The notes beneath the pieces were generated by a model. It worked only from the letters and a program-made list of their open reading frames with translations, was not told the DNA's origin and ran no database searches. DNA of 64,000 nucleotides from Platanthera guangdongensis (taxonomy: Eukaryota > Streptophyta > Magnoliopsida > Asparagales > Orchidaceae), in contig CM077163.1 of the NCBI GenBank assembly GCA_039583875.1, positions 114,833,213-114,897,212 of the forward strand. Reading direction: 5' to 3'. This document shows positions 10,439 through 21,062 of this stretch, one piece after another. Numbering within the stretch: position 1 is the stretch's first letter; the number at the start of each line of letters is the position of its first letter. The position numbers were made by a program, and so were the translations under genes.

Positions 10439-11050
10439 CGTCGTCTCCAACAACTTACTTGCCGAATAGTGCCATAGCTCGATAGCTCGTGCGAGCGAGC
10501 ATGAGGCCTACTGGACGATATCGTGGCAAAGGCGAATATCTTGCGGAAGGCAGAAATGTCGAAGGAGTCCCTATCATCCTGTAAGTAGCAGAGGAACCCC
10601 ATAATGATCGCCACTCTATTAGGGTCGATCTGTGCAGGGACGATGCCGAAGTATCGCAAGATCTCACAATACTCCGGCCATAGAAGAAGTCACAGGCCGA
10701 CGTCAAAATGACGGAGCGGCAAAATCATCGCACCCTCGATGTAGGTATTAAGTCACTCGGTGTGACTAGGAAGTCTTGCCGAGTATCCTTCGGGCAGAAG
10801 CCTCTCCCTAAAGATCTCCAAATCTCGATCTTTGGTTATTGATTTCTTGAAGGTGGCATCAGCGAAGTTAGCGGCATGGGCCTGTCGGCGAGCACTGACA
10901 TCATCTCCCATCATTTCTGCGTAGTTGGCGTGCTGAGAAAAGAAGTAATGCTAGAAATAAAGAGGAACCAAAGCATGCGAGCAGGGAAAGATACTCGCGG
11001 GCTAGGGATCGAAATTCACAATAGCGTACTTATGTCCTACCTACCCCCTC

Positions 11051-11058
11051 TATTTATA
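11051..11058 (-). promoter_or_regulatory. TATA box upstream of antisense gene B
   Basis: Minus strand TATAAATA, preceded by CC and followed by GAGGGGGTAGG, about 140 bp upstream of the gene B ATG. The spacing would suit a plant core promoter with a leader that may contain an intron (TTCTCAG acceptor-like site just before the ATG). Promoter activity is inferred only. Confidence 0.45.
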
Positions 11059-11321
11059 GGCGAAAGCAAGGGGGGTATAACTCCGTCCTGGCAAGTATCA
11101 CCCTAAGTCACGATCTGGGCAATTAATGGGATCTCGGCATCTACATCGCGCGGCGCAGAGAAAGAATACCACAACGATTATCAGAACATGCATAAAAAAC
11201 TCGGCATATCATAGAACAAAAGTAAGGAAGACAAGCAACAGAGAAGAATAAAGCACGAGATGCAAACTCGCCTATTATAGCAAATAAATTGTTTATTACA
11301 ATAAGTCGCACATGGATAGTT

Positions 11322-12978
11322 TTAGATAAATGAAAAAGAAAAAATCCCAAGTCCTAGGAGGTCTCTCCGATGGATGAGGATGTCGCCCAGCCCAGCCCAG
11401 CCCATCTCTTGCGCCTGCCGATAATGCTCCGTCGCCACCGACATCACGTCGTCGCCAAGTCGCAGCTGCTCCTCCATCCTCGTCAGCCGCCCGACAGAGC
11501 CCATACTCGCATGGATACCGGCCAGCTTGTCGAGGACGTGCTGGAGGCGATGATTGTTAATCGCCAGCTGGCGATCATTCTCCTTCACCATATGGAAGCG
11601 GTTTTCATAGCTCTCCAGAGTAGTCTGGAGCTCTTCAATCTTTGCCACCCGCACTTCCAGAGATGAGATCCGGCGATGTGGTGCGTAAATCGCCAACTGC
11701 TCAAAATTGCTCTCCAGCTCCAGGTAGGCGTGAGCAGCGGCATGGCGATACTCGCTGCCCGACAACCCGATGGCGTCGATGAAGGCTGCCCCTGGAGTCG
11801 CTGGGCAATCAGTTAGAACAAAGGAGTCGCCAGATTAGAGATAAGACACTTAGTTGCCAATACAGCACCAGTGGCGACATTTACCGCGATGAGGAGATCT
11901 TGATCGGCGAGGAGAAGGGCCGCGACCTGGGACATCTCGCCTGCCGGAAGATGGGCCGCCAGCATGCTCGGCCGCTTTACCATGCCCGCGACCTCTATGG
12001 CCGGAATCCCCCAGTTTCGGCTGGAAGTAGTTCGGCAGCGGCTTGTCCAGCTTCCGGGCCAGGGACTTCGACGGAGGCGGCGGAGGCTGCAACGAACTCG
12101 CCGGATGAGGCGGGGTCTTCGGCAGAGGAGGCGGAGGAAGTCGCCTCATAGCAGCTTGTTGAGGCGCGACCAAAGGCAGCGGCTGAGGAAAAGAAGTATT
12201 TGTCGTCGGGATAGCAGCAGCATTCGGCAGCGGCGGCAGTAGGGAGTTCCCCGCTAGTGGCGCAGGATCTCGCGTAGGGGCAGGCGGGGCCTTACTCGCC
12301 GAAAGATCCTTGCTCGCCAGTGTGACCTTCTTTGGCAGTGGATCCTTCAATGATGGTTCCCTGCTCGCCGCGAGAACCGAGGTTTCAGATACTCACTTGT
12401 GGCCAACATTAATCTGTACCGTGTGCGTGGTCCTGACGTGTTTCCCAGCTGCGAGGGCGAGCAGCGGCGCATAGTTCAGCGGGGCGACATTCAAAGCTTC
12501 ATCGGCGTATTTCGGCGGAGTGTCTTCGAGCAAAAAGATAGTGTTAGCGAGAAGTATGACTCCAACTAGTGGATATAGAAGAAGAATAGCTCGACAACGT
12601 GGCGACCTGGCAGCGAGACGACCTCCACCTGTTGTCGCGCCGGCGAAGTAGTGACTTCAGGAGCATTTAGTGAGCCAAGGAAGCTCGAATTAGGGGCGAC
12701 CACATTGGGAATGTCATCCAGCCCAAGGTCGCTGAGCAGCTTCAGAGTGCTGGCAGAGCGCGTAGGGTAATTCGTCACAGCCGCGACATGCGCAGGAGGT
12801 GACAATGGATCAACCGCGTCAGAGGCGGGCTTCTTCTTGGCCTTCTTGGTTTTCTTCTTTTTAGGAGGGGTAAGTCGGAGGTGGCATCTTCTTCACACGA
12901 CCTTTTGGATATAGCAATGCGCAGAATTCGAGTTAGAGCGGCGAGGCTGTCTTGAAGAAGTTTCTCGGCATCTGACAT
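11322..12978 (-). pseudogene. Antisense gene A: basic, proline-rich, coiled-coil protein remnant
   Basis: An ATG at 12978 opens MSDAEKLLQDSLAALTRILR. Frame changes then lead to a lysine-rich stretch near 12830-12870 (KKKTKKAKKK, nuclear-signal-like), a segment LKLLSDLGLDDIPNVVAP, a long proline-rich stretch (about 12400-11900: QQAAMRRLPPPPLPKTPPHP), an Arg/Ser-rich patch, a possible short intron (GTAAAT near 11886, TTGCCCAG near 11808) and a coiled coil to the stop at 11322 (SSLEVRVAKIEELQTTLESY). I recognise no enzyme domain. It lies head-to-tail with gene B and has its own TATA box. Most likely another antisense accessory ORF of the Tat element; alternatively a captured host fragment. Confidence 0.5.
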
Positions 12979-13021
12979 TGTGCGCGAGCTCTGGCGATCC
13001 TTCTGAAGAGCCGGGCCCCCC

Positions 13022-13029
13022 TATTTATA
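13022..13029 (-). promoter_or_regulatory. TATA box upstream of antisense gene A
   Basis: Minus strand TATAAATA followed by GGGGGGCCCGG, 44 bp upstream of the gene A ATG at 12978. Directly upstream lies a TCGTCGA-type palindrome patch (13060-13220), the same arrangement as in the LTR promoters of this window. Confidence 0.45.
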
Positions 13030-13059
13030 GAGATCAGCATGTATTTTCTATGCCTCAAG

Positions 13060-13220
13060 TTCATCGATCTCTGCTCGACGAACCATATAAAGTTCGTCGA
13101 TCACAGTAAGGCGAATTGTTATAGCTAGTATTGGCGTTCGTAGTTCGCCGATCGGAGTTCAACGAACTAGCCACATTTCGTTGAACTGAGTTTGATGAAA
13201 TCTGTTGAACTTTGATTTTA
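13060..13220. repeat. TCGTCGA-type motif patch upstream of gene A
   Basis: Contains TCGACGAA at 13075-13082 and TTCGTCGA at 13093-13100 as an 8-bp-arm hairpin, plus GTTCGCCGATCGGAGTTC and diverged TTCGTTGAAC words. The same 8-bp arms occur in the copia LTR at 16350-16372. Whether it belongs to gene A, to an unrecognised LTR, or to the copia interior is not resolved. Confidence 0.55.
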
Positions 13221-13467
13221 CTTAGAGTTTTCTGGTTTCTGTTCTTTTGATTTCTAGAGTTAGGTAATTCTTTTGTGGTTTGTTTATTGTTTATTTCCTC
13301 TTTACCCTTAGCTGAAACAAATCTAATGTGGGTTGATAATATGTTCTTCTTAAGTATGGGTGTAAACTTGATGATGCACCCAAGCCCAGTTTGTCATTCA
13401 GTCTCGCATTGACTGTGCTTGTGATGTCCATCAGCTTAAGGCTTCTCTCATTAAGAGATTCCTCAAG
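13221..13467. other. Copia/Tat junction zone, no gene assigned
   Basis: On the minus strand this continues past the copia gag coiled coil with interrupted open frames, and copia pol never appears. The exact break between the copia remnant and the Tat/antisense region lies here or just to the left; I see no LTR terminus or TSD marking it. Confidence 0.4.
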
Positions 13468-14868
13468 TTACTTATCCTCGCATAGCTCTGGTTTTAAAGA
13501 AATGATTTGTTCATTAGCAAGAGTTAGTTCATCTTTTAACTTAATGTTTTCAGAAATCAGATTTTCTTGATTGGTCAGTCTTTCCCTAAGTATTTTAATT
13601 TCTTTTTCCGAGTAAATTAGGTCAATACACATGGTTTTGAATTCAATTTTGAAACTGTCAGGATTATAATCAAAAGATGAAAGTACCTGATCAACTTCTG
13701 ATTCTGAAGCTCCTTCATTATCAGATACTTCTTCATCATCTGATTGGTTGTTAGAGGCATCGATGGGCCATGAGGCAGACTTCCTTTGCCCTTGCCTCTT
13801 CTTCCTCTTCACTAGAACTGGAAGATGTGGATTCATCTTCTATGCCACTCAAGGTATCAACAACAAAGCCCTTCTCCTTTTTTTGTATTTGCTGGAGGAA
13901 GGCCTGCTACTTTGTTGTCTTCTGGAGTCCTTCTCTCTTCTTCTTTCATTCTTCTGATTCTCTGGACACTCTGAGGTAAAGTGTCCAGATTTCCTGTAGC
14001 CAAAACATAGTACTTCTTTAGAAGGAGTTTCATGATACCTTGGCTTATCATCCTGCCTGGATGATTTTATCCTGAAATCCTTTCTTGACATTTTGTAAAA
14101 TCTCTTGGCAATGAGACTCATTAGTTCCTCATTGACTGTAGAAGCTTCAGTCTCTTTAGCAGCCTTGTATGTTATGTTGTGCTCCTTTCTTGCTGGTGGA
14201 GATGTCATTTGTTCTGCAGCTTCTATGGTCTTTATCAGCTGCTTATAGGATTTGAGCTTTCCCAATAGTGATTCTGTGGAAATCTCATTTAAGCTCCTGG
14301 CCTCGTTGATTGGCCAGATCCTGGAATCTCATTAGCTTGGGAAGCACATGAGGATTTTATCATTTAGTTCAGTAAGGGTGATGTCCTTATCTAAAGTCTT
14401 TAGCTCATTGATTATTGAGCTCAGTCTATTGTACATGTCAGCAACAGATTCTGACTCATCCTTCTTGAAGTTCTCATACTGGGATATGAGATTTGATCTT
14501 CTGTCTTTCCTCTCATCAGCAGAGCCAGCCACCATTTGGTTGAGAGAGTCCCAAATAGCCATGGCTGATGTGCATTCAACCACCTTCTGGAAAATGTCAT
14601 CAGACATAGTCTGAGCCAGAATATACATGGTCTTTGCATCAGCAATCTTGGCCTTGTTCTGTACATCTGTCCACTCAGGTGGTGGAACAGCATGTGTTCT
14701 TGATGTTGAAGTAGATGTAGATGGTTGAGGAGGACCTGTCAAGATAAAATTGTAGATGTCCTCATCAATGAAATTTATATAAAGTTTTATTCTTGCCTTC
14801 CAGATGACAAACTTATTTAAGTTGCACACTGGAGGTCTGGTGCTTACATAATCCTTGTTCTGTGTCAT
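13468..14868 (-). pseudogene. Copia gag (Sirevirus type)
   Basis: ATG at 14868 opens 178 codons (MTQNKDYVSTRPPVCNLNKF), with the WKARIKLYINFID and TSAMAIWDSLNQM segments of the copia gag capsid family. After a stop at 14332 the gene continues in another frame (14265-13849) to a zinc knuckle CFGYRKSGHFTSEC in which the second Cys is Tyr, and in a third frame (13836-13468) to a charged coiled-coil tail. A long coiled-coil gag C-terminus fits Sireviruses. At least two frameshifts make it inactive, and pol is missing downstream. Confidence 0.75.
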
Positions 14869-14955
14869 GCTGTGAGTATAATCCTAAGAGAAATAAAAGG
14901 TCAAATCTAACACAGGATCTTTTGGTTCAAGGGTTAACTTGTACAACCAAAGAAA

Positions 14956-14972
14956 CATAGCTTTGATACTAA
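14956..14972 (-). other. Primer-binding site of copia element (initiator-Met type)
   Basis: Minus strand TTAGTATCAAAGCTATG lies immediately inside the LTR ending at 14974. It is a diverged version of the TGGTATCAGAGC site complementary to the initiator tRNA-Met 3' end. Confidence 0.7.
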
Positions 14973-14973
14973 T

Positions 14974-16568
14974 TGAAAGAGAGGGTTAGACCTGATATAA
15001 TCTAGAGGGGGGTGAATAGAGTATCTTTAAATCTTTTTTTGTTTATAAAAACTTCATTGTAAAGCAATTAATAAATACTAAAATTTACTGTAAGTAAAAG
15101 AGCAAACTAAGATAAATCTCACTATCACAGGTACAGCAAAACTAACTAACACAGGCACAGCAAGATCAAAAAGGAAAGAGGGAAACCAGACAACACAAGA
15201 ACATTATAGTGGTTCCCAAACCTGGGTACATCCACTCTTCTACCACCCTGGTAGGAATCCACTAACAGGTTTTGATCAGATGACTACCACTAATGAGTTT
15301 TTGATCAGGTGCTCAAAAACCAACTCAAGTCTTTTGATCAGGTGACATGCAACCAACGAATAACTTTTGCATGGAGTTAAAGAACCCTTTGTACAGTGAG
15401 GGGGTGAGAGAGTTATGGTGTCTTCTCTTTCTCAAATACAACTGAGAAGACTAGTGGATCTTTAATGTTATCAATGCTCCCCCTGATTTATTGAGTTATT
15501 CAGGAAGATTGGAGCTTTGCTTCGGGGTGAGGAGGTCTTCTATCTTTAGCCTTGATCAGAAGAGATCCAGGAACTCCTTGACTGATAAAGATTTATTGTC
15601 CTTGAAGAATCTTGGAATGAAGAATGAAGAAGACTCTTGATTTGGATGGATGTTCTTCTTCTTCTTCAGCAGTGTCAAGATTGTTTTCAATACAAAGAAG
15701 TTTTAGAATGATGTTGCTGTTAATCTTCTCTGTAGGCCTTGTATTATTTTCTGGTCTTGGCTATCTTGTTGCTTGCCTCTATTGCTTGTCGTGTTCTTGC
15801 TGTTTATGCAGAAGAAGGAAGAAAATCACTTTTATATTCTCAATGGAATTTCTCCTTTGAATTTTTGAATTCCTTCATGCATTGATTGCTGATGGCCTGG
15901 AGAATGTAATACGGCTGGATATAATATCTGCATTAATTGGATTTCCCCAACTTACCCATTGAAAAGTGGCAAGTATTAATCCTGATGAATTTCATAATCA
16001 ATGCTGCTTCTAACGGTAATATTCAGAGAATATTAAGCATTGATTATTCAGGAATTACTGTAATAAAATAAGGACAGAGGGAAGGAAAAATCCAAGTCTG
16101 GATCTACAAAGAAATCGTCGAGCAAAGAACAGATTTTGTCGGCCTGAGTCCAGAGTTTGTCGAGCTGAGAAGTCATGTTTGTCGACCAGATAATTATTGT
16201 TCGTCGACCTGAGATCCAAGATCGTCGACCAGAGAACCGCTAACTACAAAAATTCCAATTCTATGCTCTACGATCGTCGAGCTGATAACATAGATTCATC
16301 GAGCTCAACTCAGAGAATTGTATCCCAGTTCGTCGAGCTGAGAACGGCTTTCGTCGAGCTGAGTTCGACGAACGTCGAACTCACTTTCCTGAAATTTATT
16401 TTTCTTTAAGTCTTAAGTATTCTACAGTATCTTGTTTGCTGGTCCATGTAATGTTGACTCTAAGGACATGGCCTAAACTCTAGGACACGGACATGACCCA
16501 TATTATACAACATGGGTCAATTATCCTAGATTTGTGAGACTAGCCCAAATCCAACTAGGGATCCAACA
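14974..16568 (-). mobile_element. Copia 5' LTR, 1595 bp
   Basis: Minus orientation TGTTGGATCC (16568) to TCTCTTTCA (14974), followed by the primer-binding site and gag, so it is the 5' LTR. It contains the AGAGGGGGGTGAATAGAG segment near its 3' end, also found in recognisable form at the end of the copia LTR at 57331-59022. The element inserted into the terminal part of the G1 5' LTR; the right flank is CCATG (16569-16573). The 3' LTR partner is not identified. Confidence 0.8.
16100..16390. repeat. TCGTCGA array in copia LTR U3
   Basis: About ten TCGTCGA/TCGACGA words, often as GTCGAGCTGAG or TCGTCGACCTGAG. One hairpin has arms TTCGTCGA 16350-16357 and TCGACGAA 16365-16372. It lies 180-470 bp inside the LTR 5' end. 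Confidence 0.8.
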
Positions 16569-16602
16569 CCATGTTTTGTGTTCCGGGAGGGTGGTCTTAC
16601 AA

Positions 16603-16619
16603 ATGGTATCAGCTTGATA
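16603..16619 (+). other. G1 primer-binding site
   Basis: ATGGTATCAGCTTGATA follows the LTR terminus TTACA (ending 16601). It resembles the initiator-Met-type site TGGTATCAGAGC. The following 440 bp up to the recognisable gag is leader and decayed gag N-terminus. Confidence 0.7.
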
Positions 16620-17058
16620 CGATCCTAAACTAAGGAAGTCATTCAACAATTGGACACACTCGTTCGAGGAGTCAGTTTGGGGGAAAACTGACTTAGGTGA
16701 AGCAATGGTGTGCCCATATATAATTCACACAAAGTATGTCTAACTTTGACCTTAAGATTAGCCAACCTGGCCTTAGTTTTTTAACTTACATGTAAATCCC
16801 AGTGCACGTTGAGCAAGTGGGGGGCACTCCCACCCCATCTGTACCTACATAGTTTCAGTAATCGGAGCTAGGGCAGACGCTCAAAGCTATCTTGGATACC
16901 TTTAGGTCCCAACAATCCCCTGTATAACAACAAGCAATGTGCTCTAATTGGTTGAGCACTTTCCGAGCACTCTCCCCTCCTGCCTACCTTTGGAAAGATT
17001 CAGCAGTGTGTATGGAGGAATGGCTAGACACCGTGTAAGAGCTGATGGAAGGAATTAG

Positions 17059-17348
17059 ATGTCCGGACAATATGGCTGTGACCTTCCAAGGAAGTATCTC
17101 ATGGGCTCCACCTTCCAAGGAAGAGTCTACACGGATATTAGTTGGAGTGAGTGTTCTGGAGCTTTTTTAGAGCACTTTATCCCTTCATTAGCTCGAGATA
17201 AATTTGAAGAAAGATTCCTGCAGCTGAAGCATGGATCAAAGTCAGTGATAGAATACCAGCGATAGATTCAGCATCTGGCTAGATTTGCTGACTCCTATTA
17301 GTTAGACGACAGAGGATACTCTAAACTGTTCTATAAAGGCTTGCGGGA
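17059..17348 (+). pseudogene. G1 gag, part 1
   Basis: Encodes the capsid-like gag segment FLEHFIPSLARDKFEERFLQLKHGSKSVIEYQR, stop, then IQHLARFADSY and LFYKGLRD. Reading resumes after the solo LTR at 31815 with DPLRQALLFIADSSLAEIIDMAKRVE, and the 5-bp CGGGA repeat accounts exactly for the junction. Upstream the N-terminus is frameshifted. Confidence 0.75.
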
Positions 17349-17883
17349 TGTCACAACCCGCATTTTCTCAACGATAAAAATCGTATCAGAGTAAGAGAAA
17401 ACACACGTCGTGATGCCACGTCGTGCAGGGGATAACTGCACACGCTCAGGCAAAACTCCAGACATTAGGTTTTAAGGAAAATTGTTAATTAAGTATGAAA
17501 GAAAATCAGTTTTGTTGAATGTCCATATCCCTCGGCCCGGTGGATCAGCTAGTCCACTGTTAAAACTATATTTATACGCAGCAGAAAATACTTTGGTTCA
17601 ATAAATTGACGCCCTAAAAGAGCATAAGTGTCCCCGGGGGACGACTTATGCGTGCACGACCCTAAGGTGAATATAGTAGGTATAAAAAGATAGTGTTTTA
17701 CGCTGAGGAAAAATAGTGTCTTTGATTTAGAAACATGTTATGCATGGGGTACATATAATAATGTTTTTATGTTTTAAAATATCTAACATGCAACCTAACA
17801 TAAATCCTTCCCAGAAGCAAGTAACCAACCTCAAATAGGCAAAAACAGCAGTTTAAATTCATATTCAGCATCACAAGAAGCCA

Positions 17884-17919
17884 CCAGTGAGCGCCAACAA
17901 CCTAACACGAACCCACTGG
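17884..17919. other. Covarying stem in LTR S
   Basis: CCAGTGAG (17884-17891) faces CCCACTGG (17912-17919). In both G3 LTRs the same place has CCAATGGG (41736-41743) and CCCATTGG (41764-41771). A G-C pair here replaces an A-T pair there. Confidence 0.45.
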
Positions 17920-18734
17920 CGAGTATGTATGTCTATACAGAAGAGTAAAGAACTACCTCACAACAAACGGGGATCAGCAATCTCAGCTACCCTAGAGGCC
18001 ACCAACAAGCCCCTCCAAAAGAACTAGCCGCTGAACTGGCTACAACCTGGACCTGAGGCATTCAAGAAAAGAACACCTCAGCAAGGAAACAATCAAAAAG
18101 TAAATAGAGCAATAGGTTAATGAGCAAATAAGATGAAGGGTTACCAACCCGGCAACAAACTGCTATAAGCAAAAGAAAAAGAGAATGGCAGTAGGAAAAG
18201 AGTACTGTCTAAAACACCGCAGAGCACAACAAGAGCGAGCAATAAACCAACATGCCCTACCAAGAGAGCCTGCAACAGCATCAGGACATATACATATACC
18301 AAAAAAAAGAAGGGTAAACATAAACAGGAAAGGGACTAACAACCCTAACACGTGGGTAAGCGGCAGTGGTCAAAACATGGGTCTGAATGCATAACCAGAA
18401 TCAGACCCAAAAAGGGCTAAGGGGTCAAACAGTGGCAGCTTTAGGGTTCCACACACACCAACCCAAACCGGGGCAAAAGGCGGTGTCCACAGCTCTCCAC
18501 ATAAAACCACCCCTCCAGAGGCTACCAAAACTCCACCACCTGCCACAACCCAAGAGTCGGCATGCAGAAAATTAGCCGAACACCCAATGCCCCCCTTCTA
18601 GGGAAAAGTCCCACTAACAGTCCTAAGAAACACACGAACCCAAGGCAAAACGTCGGGTCCAACCGACGCGGCCTTGCACGCCTAACCAAAACCAACTCCG
18701 AGTCTCCCTTACCCCAAAACAAGGGCAGCACCCA

Positions 18735-19294
18735 GTGTCGACACGATGTGTCCACACCACGACAAGCCGGTGTCGACACAAGGTGTCGACACAACTGCTG
18801 CTGGTGTCGACACCAAGTGTCGACACCTCTGCGGCCGGTGTCGACACAAGGTGTCGTCACCACCGCTGCGGGTGTCGACACAAAGTGTCGACACCACTGC
18901 GGCCGGTGTCGACACAAGGTGTCGACATTGTGGCTGCGGGTGTCGACACCAAGTGTCGACACCACTGCGGCCGGTGTAGACACAAGGTGTCGACACTGCC
19001 GCTGCGGGTGTCGACACCAAGTGTCGACACCACTGCGGCCGGTGTCGACACAAGGTGTCGACACTGCCGCTGCGGGTGTCGACAACAAGTGTCGACACCA
19101 CTACGGCCGGTGTCGACACAAGGTGTCGACACTGCCGTTGCCGGTGTCGACACCAAGTGTCGACACCCCGACTGACCGGTGTCGACACCAAGTGTCGATA
19201 CCCTGACAGGCCGGTGTCGACACCCCGACAGGCTGGTGTCGACACCACGGTGTCGACACCCTGACTGGCTGGTGTCGACACCACGGTGTCGACA
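18735..19294. repeat. GTGTCGACAC palindrome array in LTR S
   Basis: About 29 intact TGTCGACA cores plus a few with one change, mostly as GGTGTCGACACC or AGTGTCGACACC, arranged in a higher-order unit of 67-68 bp (ACTGCGGCCGGTGTCGACAC phrase near 18896, 18963 and 19031). The array continues beyond the Athila at 30768-30850 with two intact and two altered copies. It gives long overlapping open frames on both strands, which are artefacts of the repeat. Confidence 0.9.
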
Positions 19295-20385
19295 TGATTG
19301 TCTCTTAGATATCTGCAAGGAGAGAGAATAACCAAACTAACAATTCATCAAGGCAAGTATACCTATCAAAATGCAGCTAGGGGACACAAGTGTCGTATTG
19401 AAATCCGGGAACAGTTGAGTAAGCTTACTCACACGAAATCTATTATTTTATCGACGGAAAAATAAGGTTTTCTTAAGCTAAATGTACTAAAGGAAGAGAA
19501 CTACTTGCATGAAAAGATAAAGAGAGCTAAAGAGCGATTAACTTAAGCTTGGTAACAATGAAGGGAAAATGCACTCGATCAGAAATCACCTCGGCAAGAG
19601 TGGTTAGAAAAATACGATAAATAAACCTAAGCTAATTAGGGTAAAGGTCTTTGACCGTGGAGGTTCCATGAATATTGACACGCTTCTCTCGAAGATTGTG
19701 CCTAACTGAGTTTAGGAAGGTCCGACCGACTTTCGCCTAAATCGGAGGCCTAAAACTCGCTTTACGCGGTGAACCCCTCTAATGGATTTTACTCCAATCC
19801 GAGAGATTTGATCGTCTGCCTCTCTCGAGGGGTGCGAACAACTCCCTTTACTCTTGAGTGCTCATTTCAAACTTTCGGCCTCTCGGCTAGCCCAGAATGA
19901 AAGCAAAGGTGGAGAGTATATATCGATAATATACCTCCAACCCGTGATAAATCAAGAGTAATTCAAAGCTAAACCCTAAAAAGAAAAGGTAAGATTCAAA
20001 GCATCATAACCTAATCACTCGAACCTCGGATCATTAAGATCGAGTACATGGAGGATTAGTTAATCATGGTGAGGTGGAAGAGGGGGGATGAGTAGAAGAA
20101 ATATACTGAAAATGGAGTAGAAACGTAAAAGAAAACAACAATTTTTATTAATAGAAACAGGGATCTTACAGCTTGAAAACCAGAGATTACAAGAACATGA
20201 GAAGGAAACTACACTATCATTAGCATCATACTACAGAAATAAACTAGGAGCTAATACAGGGAAAGCATAAAGCTAGAGCTACGAACTAAAAATGGAAAGA
20301 CATGCTTAAAAAGTTCAGAAATACAAAGGACAGAACCTCCCCTCTCAAAGCGAAAAGTTGTCCTAAAACCCCTGGAGTTGGGCTC

Positions 20386-20393
20386 TATTTATA
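20386..20393 (-). promoter_or_regulatory. TATA box in Athila 3' LTR
   Basis: Minus strand TATAAATA followed by GAGCCCAACTCC, directly downstream of the hairpin array; the same site occurs in the 5' LTR at 30087-30094. Confidence 0.6.
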
Positions 20394-20409
20394 GAATTTT
20401 TCGGGTCGG

Positions 20410-20900
20410 GTCACGCCCCCCTGTCACGCCCTGGTCGGGCGTGACCCTGGGGCGTGACACATTCGGCGCGACTTTTTCGGGCAGGAATTGAATTCTGACG
20501 GAGTTGTTGCGGTACACGCCCACAGGTCACGCCCTGGTAGGGCGTGACCCTGGGGCGTGTTCTTTGCGGCGTGACTTTGGGAGCTGAAATTGAATGCTGG
20601 AGGTGACGGGCGGAATTGCTGAAGTACACGCCCATATGTCACGCCCGGGTCAGGCGTGACCCTGGGGCGTGACACTTTCAGTGCGGCGGTGGAGCGGGAA
20701 AGACGAGCGCGCTGCGGCGATTCCTCGGAACCTGGGGACACGCCTATAGTACACGCCCGTGTCGGGTGTGTCACGGGCGTGACCGAGGGCGTGTACACTA
20801 AGTTTCCACGGAATGCAGTTTCGGACCAATTGCTTCATTCCTCTAGGTTACACGCCCGAGGTACACGCCCTGGTAGGGCGTGACCTTGGGGCGTGTCACA
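20410..20900. repeat. GGTCACGCCC hairpin array, Athila 3' LTR
   Basis: Four or more hairpins with arms GTCACGCCC/GGGCGTGAC and a TGGTC/TGGTA loop, e.g. 20412-20444 and 20526-20550 (10-bp arms), interspersed with TACACGCCC words. CpG-rich and confined to U3. Confidence 0.85.
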
Positions 20901-21062
20901 GCAAAATTCGGCTGAAAGCCGTGAAAACCTGCAAAAAGCAGAAAAAATGCATTAGCGACAAAAATATATACAAAGGGGAATCAAAACAAGTACTTTACAA
21001 GACATGATTGGCTTTAAAACCCCAAAAATATCCTAATAAAATTGACTGCAAACGTATTATCA

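Larger units (their letters stand above)
7676..10914 (-). pseudogene. Antisense gene B: Transposase_28-like domain plus coiled coil, split by a solo LTR
   Basis: On the minus strand an ATG at 10914 opens a frame beginning MMGDDVSARRQAHAANFAD. A segment LRYFGIVPAQIDPNRVAIIM then RKIFAF resembles the 'putative gypsy type transposon' (Transposase_28) domain by eye. Two in-frame TGA codons (10753-10755, 10690-10692) sit where CGA would be expected. A GTAAGT donor-like site follows at 10453-10458. A solo LTR (8367-10438) interrupts the gene. Beyond it the frame continues (VTKRAINLGMESVRLREYE), then a pyrimidine-rich GTCGCAG acceptor-like site near 8230, a coiled coil (ATEIEAAKKLSECEAKLAKF) and an acidic Ser-rich tail with stop at about 7676. 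Tat elements are known to carry antisense extra ORFs between pol and the 3' LTR; this fits. Function unknown. Confidence 0.6.
19295..21062 (-). repeat. Athila 3' LTR (1768 bp)
   Basis: Minus orientation TGATAATACG (21062) to GAGACAATCA (19295). A minus-strand TATA box lies at 20386-20393, after a hairpin array at about 20405-20900. Differs from the other copy by about 12 substitutions and a 1-bp indel in a T run near 20475. Confidence 0.95.

Noticed and set aside
18735..19294. CRISPR-like spaced palindromes.
   Set aside because: Spacers are themselves repeated and short, the context is a plant LTR, and no cas-like gene exists.
18522..19335. Several long ORFs in overlapping frames on both strands with Cys/Arg/His-rich repeats (GVDTKCRH type).
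   Set aside because: They are forced by the palindromic GTGTCGACAC array, which lacks stops in most frames on both strands; no start context or conserved domain.
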